Below are positions 10,454 through 22,100 of a stretch of DNA of 64,000 nt, piece by piece; positions within the stretch are counted from its first letter, which is position 1, and each line of letters starts with the position of its first letter. The notes under the pieces were generated by a model. The model worked only from the letters and a program-made list of their open reading frames with translations. It was not told where the DNA came from and made no database searches. Position numbers and translations under genes: made by a program. The stretch comes from Hofstenia miamia. Lineage: Eukaryota > Xenacoelomorpha > Acoela > Hofsteniidae. The DNA is taken from NCBI GenBank assembly GCA_900660155.1, contig CABFPE010000079.1:171017-235016 (forward strand), read 5' to 3'.

Positions 10454-10690
10454 CTGTGGTGTACGCAAGAGGGGAGGTGGAAGATGGTGGAATGTCTCCC
10501 GCCAGATTTTCAAAATTGATTTTGATTGATTAAGTAAAAATATTTTCGGCAAATATTAATTAAAAGTTAAAACTAAGGTCCTGAATTGCATTTTTAGGGT
10601 CTATTTTTTCAATATATTAAGAATATTTTATAACATACTTGATCATAACTAAGATTTCCCTCCCGTCAAAAAATCCTGCGTACGCTCCTG
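10454..10690 (-). mobile_element. hAT-type MITE, inverted copy of the 2173-2418 family
   Basis: A 237-bp element with ends CTGTGGTGTACGCAAG and CCTGCGTACGCTCCTG. The word ATGGTGGAATGTCTCCC near its left end is the reverse complement of the sequence near the right end of the 2173 element, so it lies in the opposite orientation. Flanks TTCACGCT (10446-10453) and TTCACAAT (10691-10698) agree at six of eight positions, an aged 8-bp target duplication. Confidence 0.8.
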
Positions 10691-10698
10691 TTCACAAT

Positions 10699-13233
10699 AG
10701 TTGAAGAAATCAAGTTTACTTTCAAAATAATTCACTTTGCCAAGATCATTGAGCACCATTTCTCTAAATTCAGAACCATCATTGAGCTTCAAAGGCCAGA
10801 TATCGATTTTTTTATTTCAATCTCCAAAGTACATAATTTATTCAAACGAACTAAAAAGCATTGATATTTTTATTAAGTATATCTTTATTAAATGGTGATT
10901 TGAATGATTATGCAGCCTGATTGGCTTTAGTTAGAATTTGTAAACGACTTCGAATATCAGTTCCTTATAAAGGGACTATCTTTACTTTTTGATAGGGATT
11001 CATCATATTTGAATAAAGGTTTCTGTTGCTGAAAACAGCAATTTTGCTACCCAAAGCAGCGCAAAACAAAGAAAGTTAAAGCATTAATCAATTAATGATG
11101 GTCTTCTAGAAAACTTGAATGTAACAAATGCTTTGAAGGGTAAAAAGGCAACAACCAGATATGGCTGAAGACTACAGCCAAAACATGGGTCTTGGACTCC
11201 AGCATTTTGGTATTACATCCCCACATCAACTTTTGTACCAAAACGGACAATGCATGTTTTTAGGCATTTTAATGACATTTTTTGACCACTTTATTTCTCT
11301 ATCATGTTCACCTATTTTACAGCAAGCGCAATTGGAAAGGCAAGATCGCATTATTGGCTCCTTGATCATGACCTCGGCTAAGTATCGGTGCTCGGTCTAG
11401 TTTTGTCCATTATCTCTTTCCCAACAATTGAGACCAGCACAGAAAAATCGAAATAAATGTTTGTACAATACAAAATTTCTTCAACCAAAACAAAAACTTC
11501 TTTTCAGATTATCACACAAAAGCACAACCTTAAAACTTTTTTAATTAGTGTTAGTTGAGCACAGTTTTTCATTTTGTATTAATCGAGTTGTTTCAAAAAA
11601 AATTCTAATTTATTGCTCTAATTCTAGTTTATTGAAAATCGTATTGATTTAGAAAGTCTTGAGTGTGAAATGTCCCCTGGATAGGACATTGAGCTTACCG
11701 TAGTTGAAAAAATGCCCTTAAATTTATGGCACATTCTAGCAAAGGTTTTGTATGGAGAGTAGGTTGACTGCAGTAAGAGCACTTCAGAATAAGATTTTAT
11801 AGTGAAATCACCCAAGAGGCTAAATACCAAAAAAATGCCCTTTGATGGCATTTCTCTACATTTACGACAGTTACATACACTAAAACGTGTGGATACTTTT
11901 TAAAATTACATAAAATAATTTCAGTATTGATTTTATAAACATTAGAAAGCTTGGAAATTCTATACCTCTTAGATGACTGAGGTATCAGAAAACAAAATAA
12001 GCTTGTTTTATATTAAATTTCCAACTGGAAGCAGAAATTCCAAATGCATATGCACAGTTTTCCCAAGTGAAAATTCAATTTTCTAGAATTTCGCCTTTTG
12101 GAAAAGCCACAAATTATATTTGCTTTATTATTGAAATGACTTGTTCATCGTAAGCCATGTTTCTCTAAAATCATGTAAACTGCACATACTGTGAATAAAT
12201 ACCGACCTCATTTATAATGTTCATCGACATGCATTTTTTTGGACATGTGCCTGTCAAGGCTGCTCCTCTAACTAAAGAATTTTTTCAAAATTTTTACCGC
12301 GATTATTTTTGAGATCCCTAACATAAATGCAGCAACTGACCAACGTTTTGCAGCAGCAATGACGCTGTAAATTCTCATCATTTAATACACAAAACTGGTT
12401 TCTTCTGCAACATCGAGCCTGGAGCTTTATTTTTCTTGAGAACTATAAATCATTTGACTACAGAATTCTCCTCAATTTTGCTTCAATGTACCAACCTCTA
12501 CTATTTTCTTTCCATAAAAATAGGGTAAATGTGAAATTTGTGGAAAAGTTATCACAAGTAATACAATGCCATTTTCTAAAGGAAATCAAGATTCTTTTCA
12601 TTTCCAGATATCCCCATTCAGAATCAATATCTGCAAATATATTCGTAGCAGCTTCTGAATTTGGCCGCGCCTAGAGTTTCTTAGGCTGGACGTAGTTTGT
12701 AGCAAATTTTTTGGTCCATGACAATATCTGTGTATAACATAAAAGCTCAACATAGCAGCAAGTAGTTTTAATGGTCATGTCTGACCACTCATGCATTTAG
12801 GGGTTGTATACGAATAGTAGAACTTTGCTAAAATTACTTTTTAATTAATCAATCTCATTTGCCAAATTAATAAATATCGTAGATTTTTATGGCAGGATCA
12901 CGCATAGTTGACATGTAATATGAGAGTGTTAACGGAATAATCCATTTAAATGATTATTTTTATTATAAAATATATGGCACATTTGAATACGTTTTTTTAG
13001 ATTACCGATGGTTATGAAATGCTCAAATTCAGAATGCATCAGATAATAATTCTTATTCGCTAGCTCATTAAAAAATCTGCAATCTCGTTATTACACTAGA
13101 CGATTCTTTGATCTTATTTTTTGATTAAGAATTAAGCGCATTTAATTAAGAATATCAACATTACGACTTAAGCAATATTTTTCAAATTGAAATAGTATGT
13201 GTGACACATAATTTGGATAGAATAACATGAGAA
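10699..13233. other. Unassigned intergenic sequence
   Basis: About 2.5 kb with no gene I can name. Reading frames at 11161-11400 (+), 11624-11851 (-) and 12486-12674 (+) are short and resemble no family I know. The sequence is not low-complexity and CpG is present at a normal-looking level, so an old or lineage-specific transposon could be hidden here. Confidence 0.4.
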
Positions 13234-13241
13234 TTTGCAAG

Positions 13242-14022
13242 CAGTTGCAGATACAGAAATATTTTTTAGAGGGGCCCAATCGCAATGCAAGATAAAATGT
13301 TAAGTGCATAATTTGGTACTATGGCTGGTTAAAAAGTATTGAATGGTTATTTTTTAAAATTCAAAGTTCACCATCATTTACTGACTACAAAAATGTAAAT
13401 ATACAATTTGTTCAGCTGTTGAAGACCCACAGAATTTTTTTATAAATTTTAATCATTTCATTGTTTTTAGTAGTAATATTTATAATGGGCAATTGTGTGA
13501 AATTGAATGAAATTTTTCAATAAAATAGGATTCTTTTTAGAAACAACGTTATTTTTATTTAATATTTTTCACAAAAATTTGCATTAATTGAATACATTAT
13601 ATATTTTAAATTTAAAATATAAGTTTCCTTGTGCACTACAAATCAGAAATTTTTAGTGCATTTTTAATGATATAGAATTAAGTAAAGTACAAAATATTCA
13701 CATAAAATTATGAATGTGTGCCTACTTGTCAAATTTTTTCAAATATATTTGATAAAATTCAAGAAAATCAAACATTCCAAAATGCAAAAATTTTGCTAAA
13801 AATTAATGAAACTGTAAAAATACGAAAAGTTGTGCTGGGGTTTGAGAAGTCACAGAAGTGCTTCTTGTAATTTTAGAGAAGATGCATGTTGGTGAAACCA
13901 CCCATATTATTGAATTGGAATACAAAAATTTGACGATACCTATTGGGTTTGTAACTTTTTGAACAACTTTAAAGGACTATTCTTATTTTGGAGGTGGCCC
14001 GCCCCCTCTGTATCCGCCCCTG
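13242..14022. mobile_element. Non-autonomous hAT-type element, 781 bp
   Basis: Left end CAGTTGCAGATACAGAAA and right end CTCTGTATCCGCCCCTG are imperfect inverted repeats (CAG..GC.GATACAGA in both readings). Flanks TTTGCAAG (13234-13241) and TTTGTATA (14023-14030) share five of eight bases, a weathered 8-bp duplication. G-rich GAGGGGCCC and GGCCCGCCCCC blocks lie just inside the ends. No transposase is recognisable in the interior. Confidence 0.65.
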
Positions 14023-14030
14023 TTTGTATA

Positions 14031-15736
14031 AGAATAAGCGAAAATGAATCGAACTACAATCAATATGTGATCCTATAGTTTTTGTAGTTTTGCGCATGAT
14101 GCAATTCAAATTTTGTAAAACCATTATTAAATAGGACGAATAACGCAATATTATATGAAGATGCTTGATTTATTCAATGCATTTAATATAGCTAAATTAA
14201 TGCGTTAAAAAGCATTGCAAATATGATTTCCTAAAACGTAAAAAAGAAATTAGCATCAATAAATGAATCAATTTATTACCTATTTAAAATCTACAAACAA
14301 ACTCTGTGATAGTAAATAGTAGATTATTGATAAAAACAAATATTTTCATTGATTAGCACTCTCAAATACTGTACATATGTCCATAATTTATTAGGTATTT
14401 CATTTCTTCTAGATTTGATATGACTAAAAATACGCACTATATAACTATAACGTATAGTTCGTTTTCAATTAGAAAAAGCTTATAAATGCGCAATAACTTA
14501 GAATAATTTAATAATGCCATCTTGCGAGATAAAATTAATGTAGTGAGAAAATGTTTCGTCAATTACATTTCCGTCAGCCATGTGAGAAATTTACTCATTA
14601 TTGTCATACATTGCATTATTATACGCTAAGCAATGCATGCATAGTTGCCGTTGTTTATTCCTACAATTCAGTGTTTACATTTTGGTAAAGATCTAAGCTT
14701 CATATATTACAAGGTAATTTTTACTTTTTAGTTCACAAAATTGAAGTATACAAATAACGTTTTAATTTTGCTAAACATTGTTTAACAAACGCTTGTCGAC
14801 GAATGGTAGCGTAGTGCCATGGAACATTTGTAAAAAAAGTATGCAGCGAAAGGACGGCACGTAAAACACGTTTTCAATTAACTTAAGTAATAACCAGCGC
14901 ATAGTAAATTTCTCTAGATGAATTTGAAAAAAGATATTTTTGCTGGAAAAAGTGGTGCATTCTAAGCGAAGTTTTTTTATTGAAGTTGATTCATAAACTG
15001 ATATTCAATCACTTTGGCTCTTCTTGAGGGTTCAATAACATGCATTAAGAAACCTGGTGAAGTTCAATTTAGGCCCTATTGATGGTTATGCGATGCCGTG
15101 TTTGTGATTGTTGACAAAATTCTAAAGCAGAGCGTTTACTTTTTTAGCTGTCATTCAACATCCTTGTTGAATTATATTGTTGCATTGCATAAAGAACTCC
15201 GTGAAACACAATCATCCTTTCAAATATTTACAGTCTCGTCATATTGATTGGTCAAAGCATGCAGGAAAATCGATTTGGTTGAGAGATGATTTCCTAAGAA
15301 TCGGTATAGACATCAGATTTTGATATTGATATTGACATTGCAGTGGGCTCATCTAAGCTTGCTGTTCATATAGTCATGCTTCGAATAGTAAAAAATGAGC
15401 GTTTAGTGCACACAGTGTTGAAACATTACCTTGATATGAAATATTAAAAAATAATTTAAGCATAAGCCGCCACGGCACAACAATCTACAATTTTTTATTA
15501 TCATTGAAACACGACCTGAATTATTTTTTCAAAAATTTTGTCATTCAGTCAAAATTAAAGGTATTTTAGATAAACCGCGTATAAATGATGAAATGTTTTT
15601 GGCGGCAAATTGTTTCAATGGTTTAATAAATTGTCCAAGACCAAACTTTCGATGATTTTAGTATGCAAATTAACAGAATTAGAAAATCAAAAAAGAATTT
15701 TATCAGAGGCGAATTTACGATCTATGAATTGGGTGG
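14031..15736. other. Unassigned intergenic sequence
   Basis: About 1.7 kb with no recognised gene or element ends. CpG dinucleotides are frequent for such AT-rich DNA (for instance CGCTTGTCGACGAATGG at 14789). A short frame at 15610-15792 is not convincing. Confidence 0.4.
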
Positions 15737-15744
15737 GCTATAGC

Positions 15745-16259
15745 CAGAGCTGCAAATGGACCGAAATCTCATTACCAACTGAAATGACTTAGACTCATTA
15801 TAGCGCGGTTTTCAAACATTGCGAAAAAATTTCGATCCGAGATTTCCTAAGATTAATGCAAATTTATGCAATTTATCATTCATATTTATTTAAAAACAAT
15901 TTAAACATCAGAGATGGAAGCGGTGCAGATTTTTGCGACCTCCCCTGCCCTCTTGCACCACCCCACTCCACAGACTGTGCCCTGCCCCATTTCCAAGCTT
16001 TATGTTCTACAGCCCTAAATTTGACCTTGGCCAGCCTGCCTTAAGCAGTGATTTTTTGTTATAGTCGGCGGTTTTTACTACTACTAAGTAAAATACTGCA
16101 ATTTTCAACGAAGCAATTAAAACATGCTCATAGTTCGAACAACTAATGAAAATGGTCAAAGTGAATAAGTTTTAAAAACAAAAATACAAATAATAATCAT
16201 GGAAATAAATAGTTCATTATAATGGTTAGAAATTAATCTTAGTCGAAATTTTGACCCTG
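15745..16259. mobile_element. Non-autonomous hAT-type element, 515 bp
   Basis: Starts CAGAGCTGCAAATGGACC and ends with CGAAATTTTGACCCTG; read inverted, the right end is CAGGGTCAAAATTTCG, giving short imperfect inverted repeats. It is bounded by GCTATAGC (15737-15744) and GCTACAGC (16260-16267), an 8-bp duplication with one mismatch. The interior has a C-rich stretch at 15938-16040. No transposase is seen. Confidence 0.7.
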
Positions 16260-16432
16260 GCTACAGCCGGCTAGTGGCAATACCGTGGTCGCAGAACACT
16301 ACCCCAAATTGCCCCACTCAAACAATTCGGGCTCCAAACACTTATCTTATTGCTCCAAATTCTTTTCTATCATAATTTTCTTAGCACTGCACCACACCAC
16401 CACTGCCAAATATTTTGAATCCTTACTGCCTA

Positions 16433-17227
16433 CAGTGCGTCCCAAAAGTCCGTCACATAGAATAACAAAACATTATATATTTAGCAGAAAGTATTTAACA
16501 TTAAAAATATAACATTTGATGTCCAGAAATATAAAGACAATGATAATTAAATGTCAGAAAGGTCTACCTGCAATCCGTTATGTTGAATGCACAGGTGTAG
16601 CCGCCGGAAGGTTCTCTTGTTGATTGAGTCTAGAACATCACGGGGAAATTGATTGAAGAATTCTTAGATTGACTCATTTAATTCAGCAACAGTCCTTGGT
16701 TTAAGAAAACAATCTTGGACTTCACAATGCCCCACAGGGCATTATCACATAAAGTTAGGTCTGGACTACGAGGTGGCCACAGAGTTGGTCCAAATTTACC
16801 GACCCATCTGTCCTGGAAGGTTTCTATCGAGAAATTCCCTTGTATCCAGAGTATATGGACACGTGCTCCATCCTGTGGAAAGTGGGAGGACAACAATATT
16901 CCCTTCGTTTCTAATGCTGGAATTATTTCGTCACGAATCATTGCGATGTATTTTCCAGTAGTAACACTACCTTCAATAAAAAATGGACCTATCGAATGTC
17001 TTCCCGACTTTTGGAGGATGCTGCCAAACTTGCTCCCAAAAATGAGGATTTTCTTTGGACCAAAATGACAGTCTCACTTGTCCTTTTCACACTGCATATA
17101 TGGCGCATTCGTTGATAAAGAAAAGTATATTCTTTCTGACATTATTGTCATGTTTTGCGAGTGTTTGCCTACAGCATTCAAGACTGTAAGCATAGTCGGC
17201 TTTAGCGAGATACTGCACTTTGGTTGT
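16433..17227 (-). mobile_element. Mariner-family transposon fragment
   Basis: The minus strand encodes pieces of a mariner-type DDE/D transposase: HFPQDGARVH near 16870 (second catalytic Asp block), then WPPRSPDLTLCDNALWG near 16760, the hallmark third-Asp region, and a C-terminal INKRTFRRLHLCIQHNG stretch. The left boundary is a terminal repeat CAGTGCGTCCCAAAAGTCCG preceded by TA at 16431-16432, as expected for TA-inserting elements. The coding region is broken into several frames, and the N-terminal DNA-binding part is not recognisable; the element appears truncated where a LINE fragment begins near 17228. No matching right terminal repeat was found. Confidence 0.8.
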
Positions 17228-18235
17228 AAGCTTTATTAACTGGTGTTTCTATCTCCAACCTCATGCTGCAAAACTAATGATTTACCTGATCAATATATTG
17301 ATACAATGCCGCTTCTATTTGCTGATGATACAAAGATAACAGATCAAAACTGCACTGATTTACAATCAGATCTAAACTTGTTTTTGTTGTGGGCAAAAGA
17401 AAACAGAATGATAAACTTCAACTATTTACTATAATGTCTCCAGAAACTACTATTCCACTAATTATTGATGTAAGATTAGTTTCTTTATCTTCGGTTAAAG
17501 TTCTTGACGTTACTATCTCAAATAATTTTTCTTGGAGTGAACATATATCAAAGAAATTGAAATCATGTAACAGGTCTTTTATTTCTATCATAAGAACTAT
17601 ACCATTCAATACTTATTTCAAAATATAAAAGAATTTCTAATTCATTGAATTTACCAGCTCTTATTTATGCTTCACCAATTTGGTAGGCTAAGAGTGATGT
17701 AAATCGTTTCGAAAAATTTCAAAGAAGATGTTCTCGTTGAATAATACAACAGGAAAATTACAAGTCTCGCTTAATTCTACTAAATATTTTAAATTCAACG
17801 TTTTGATCGTGTTTTCTTTAATAAGCTCTTAAACAATAAATTTGATTTTAAAATCCATAACTTTGTATACTTTAAGACTGTACGTCCTTCAAATCTAAGA
17901 AGTTCAAATCACATCATCTTTGAAGGCAAAATTTGTAGAAAATCGAAGACATTTCAATATTTTTCCATCGAGCGGTTCCCTTAGCAAATCTCATTTATTT
18001 GAAAACATCTATTAATCTTCTGAGTGCACCAAGAGATGTAAATCATGACTTAAAATACTTTTTTTTGAAATTTTTCAAAATAAATTATACTATTGAAGAT
18101 CCTTGCACCCATTATATCGTCTGCCCTTGTAATACATGTCGCTCAAAACAACTTTAGTTAATGCAGTTTAATATATTTGTATGTTAAAAATTTTTGTTTC
18201 AATAAAAGTCTCTTAATAATAATTATAATAAAAAG
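17228..18235 (+). mobile_element. LINE fragment (3' part of reverse transcriptase)
   Basis: Two overlapping plus-strand frames carry the C-terminal half of a non-LTR reverse transcriptase. The first contains PLLFADDTKITD, the FADD catalytic box, followed by a DLNLFLLWAKENRM helix. A frameshift near 17,400-17,430 moves the reading to the next frame, which continues with the thumb-region stretch VKVLDVTISNNFSWSEHI and KKLKSCNRSF. Further downstream the coding signal is lost to stops. The copy ends in an AT-rich tail at about 18,235. It is 5'-truncated, normal for LINE insertions, and dead. Confidence 0.8.
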
Positions 18236-18861
18236 CTTTTTAAGTAACCTGTATAATATATATATATATATATAAATTTTAAAACACAAAGCAAAATGCT
18301 ATCGCTTTTTGTAAAACAATATAAATTTGACTAACATTTACTGTATTATATTATATATCCTATGACTTATCAGTTAAATTATATTTAGAAAGGTAATCTG
18401 AGTGCTTGTTCTATACAGCTTGTTAATTTTCTAGGTCTGAATACTACACAGTAGATTTAAAATGTTTTGCTTTTTCATTTTTAATAGATGTTCACCTTCG
18501 TATTATAACCTTTTGGAAAACATTTTAAATGTTTATAGCTCAAAAACTATCTGAAAGCCACTGCGGCCTCAATTGGGTTGGGATATCCTTGCACAGTCGA
18601 AGTTCTTTGTTGCTTCCGCGTATTCAAAACCTTATAAGTGCATGAACATTATATATGAAGAAAATTGAAATCTTTTTAAAAAAATTATTAATCTTTTCAA
18701 CAACCTCAGCCACAACAATAGGCTTTAATAGAAATTTTCAGCATTGCATTAAAGGATGTTACCCAATAGACCTGCCCATACCTCACGATTCTCAAATTTG
18801 TTAATAGGCTTGGAGAAAAGTCTTTGTAAATTTGGAAGCACCAGGTAAGTTATTGAAAGTA

Positions 18862-18897
<36 letters not shown>

Positions 18898-19080
18898 NAA
18901 TATGAACATTATTCAATTAAGTTAAATTTGGAAAGGCGATATATGTCTGCGTAACATACAGCTTGCTAACCTTTAAGTGTTTTTCAACTTCTCAGTATAT
19001 TTTCTATTTTTGTTTCTCACAAATTTTTAATTGATATTAAATACATAATATTATGGACATTATAACAGAAATGTAATTTT
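18236..19080. other. Upstream flank of reductase copy 2
   Basis: AT-rich, with (AT)n runs at about 18258-18275 and 18867-18897 and a single undetermined base at 18898. A block around 18372-18445 (AAATTATATTTAGAAAGG, then TACAGCTTGTTAA) recurs in diverged form at about 18917-18985, so this flank contains an old local duplication. No gene is seen. Confidence 0.5.
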
Positions 19081-19108
19081 TCAAGTAAACCTACAAAATT
19101 AACTTTAG
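19081..19108 (+). promoter_or_regulatory. Splice-acceptor-like leader directly before ATG of copy 2
   Basis: Same 28-base sequence as before copy 1, ending AACTTTAG against the ATG at 19109. Farther upstream the two flanks are unrelated, so either the duplication boundary lies here or only this piece has been kept by selection. Confidence 0.5.
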
Positions 19109-22100
19109 ATGCCTCGTTCTTGTCTTGTCACTGGTTCAAACAAAGGCATTGGCTTAGAAGCAGTTCGTCAAATATCCAAAGAATATACAGATAATGACAT
19201 TGTATATTTAACATCAAGAGATGAGCAAAGAGGAAAAAAGGCAATGAAATATTTAACTGAGAAAGGTTTAAGAAACATAAGGTAATATTTAAGTACAAAA
19301 AATTTTATACGTAGCAGTGAATTTTATTCACGTATTAAAATGAAAACTACTCACCACTAAATGACATTAAGTAGACACTTTTTTGAGAACTAAATTTTGT
19401 TGTACTGGTTTATTATTTTGATATGATAAAGTTTGTTTTGATTTTATGTTTATAAATCTAATCTAATATATTTTTTTTGGAAACAATAAAAGTTTGAAAG
19501 TTTCCTTTTAATAATTAACAATACTGATCACAAAATAAAAATTGCTCATGAATATGTCTCATTCTTAAACGTGTTACGCTTAGGCTTACATAATGTAAGT
19601 TACATGTAAGTTACATTTATAGCAAAATAGTATGTAAATTGTTGTAACAGCTGAGATTGTTAGAGATCCTATTATATATGATTAAACAATGAAAGCAAAT
19701 CTGATGCCGTATCTACATTGTTAATGGTTTTTTAGTTTTTTGACCTGCAAAATTAATGAGGCCGTCATTCTAGAAAGGCGAGTTAGCAAGATCGCTCTCC
19801 ATTGACAAAACAGCTAATGTTAAGAGGCACTCATCACAAATTGTTGTTTTCAGACGTTCTTGATGAGTTTCAACTTACTAACATTTCTTTCTGCTTAGGC
19901 TTCACTTAATGACAAGTTGTAACATCTTGGTAGAACTACAAATACTTAAGGGAACTTAGCATTCAGGTGGTGCTTATACATGTACATATCATAAAGATCA
20001 TCCTTGCCTTAGAATCTGTCTTAAGCTTAGGCACATATATTGGAGTATTTTGCAGAATTAACCGAAGCAATCTTGTTGTTATATCTAAAATATGTGTCTC
20101 AACTGCAAAATTTCTTGATGTTAATTGGTTAATAATTTAATAAAACCTGCTAATAATGGCAATCAGTCGAACATGTTTGGTCTATGTTCCTTCTCACGCC
20201 ATCGGCTCCTAGAAATTTGTCCATCTTAGTTTCTGCATTGTAAATTCTGAGATGGAGAAATTTCAAGCAGACTGGAGTTTTCATTTTACTAATCTAAGAT
20301 AGTTTATTGTGTACCTCTATACTGATCCAATTTTCATAAATTTGACAGATGATGTTCACAGGCCTTACTTCTGGTAAATGTATCTTTTCAATACTGTAAT
20401 AATCATACAGAATGCCTCATGCCATTTATAACACAACGGACATAGCAAAAAAAAGTAGACATCTGCATGGATGGAATTTAACCTTTTCTTATTCGTCTAG
20501 GTATTTGCTTCTCGCTTCTTATCAATTAGCCACCATGCTTTTCAAACTTGTATAATCTCGAATTCATGATTAGTTCATAGTTACCTTCCTGGGTAATAGG
20601 TACGTATAAAAGATTTTTAGTAAATTTATTATGTATTTTATTACGTGACATAACTTCATATGTTAATTATTTGATTTCCAAATAGAAAACTGATATATAC
20701 ATTAAATATATTAATGGAATAATTGCTCTGCATTCAGATATTTGCAGCTAGATGTTGAAGATGTGCAGTCTATTAAGCTGGCAGCAGAGCAAATTTCGAA
20801 GGCACATGGGAAATTGCATGTACTTGTTAACAATGCTGGAATATACTTTGACTCAGGTTCAAAAACACCTTTTTATCAACAAGCAGAAGTATGTTCTGTT
20901 AAATATGCTATTTTAAAATGAAAATTAGACCGCAAATAGGATCAACTATTTTGGAGCTCTCAATGTTACAAATGGGTTTATGGATCTGCTAAGGAATGGT
21001 GGTCGCATTGTCAATGTGAGTAGTGGAATGGGGGAACTTGCACAGGTAATATTTATTTCAATAATTGAATCACATTTTAGGATGCGGAAGCAAATGCTTA
21101 AAGGATGTTTAGAAAATTTATACTAGCATTTGCTAATAATTTTTCAATAGCATATAATTTCAAAAGTTTCCAAAATGTTGCTAAGCATTTTTTTAAATTT
21201 TTAGATGGAAGAGGGAGTATATAGCATTTTACAAAATAACTCTGAGCACACTGCTAGTGTTCATGTTAGTATTCTATTATAGAAATATTGCTTTCATTAT
21301 TGCTTTTTAAATACTTTACTATTACCTTTGAGTAGAAGTTTGCATTATTTTATACATTTTAAAGCACTTTAGCATATTTGATTATTTAAAATTTTTTTGA
21401 AGAGTCTTTAAAACAATTTTTCAAAGTTATTGTAAGCAAATCATCTCAGTTTAAAAGAATACACTATGATTCACTTTGCGAATTTTTAATCATATACTTT
21501 GAGTTGCAAATGTGTTGATATCTTCAGATTATATTGAATTAAGATATACTAAATAATGAATGCCAATTCGGCCCAGATCACGGCTGGCACAAATGGCTAT
21601 AAAATACAGCTCAAGTTCAGTTTAAACACAACCCAATCTTCTAATAATTATTACCATTTGAAAGCTGGAAACTCAAAAAAACACCAATATATCTGTTTAT
21701 ATGAGGAGAATGTACTTCATATTAATGAACTTTTATTGAATAATATCATTTTATTATACTGAGATAAATATTTCTTAAGAAATAGTGGGCAGGAGCCGGC
21801 ATTTCATCATGAGACAGACGTTTAACTCCAAGTTGTAGGGTTTTGGGACCTGCTTTTTGGTTTTAATAACAGACATGGCTATGGAATTTAATGTATTCAA
21901 AGTAAAAGGGGACACTAGCTTTACATCATTTCACATTTTACTCATTTGTGTCGCTGCTAAAATGAACTTTACAAGAAATTATAAAGCACTTTATGAAAAA
22001 TTTGGTGACATTGGTGAAGTTAATAACGAGAAATCTGTAGGGACACTGGTTGTGCATCAATCAAAATTAACCTTTTCACATCTGACTTGAGAAGTTGACT

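Noticed and set aside
16715-17068. Plus-strand frame of 117 codons
   Set aside because: It is antisense to the mariner transposase relic, whose minus-strand motifs are unmistakable.
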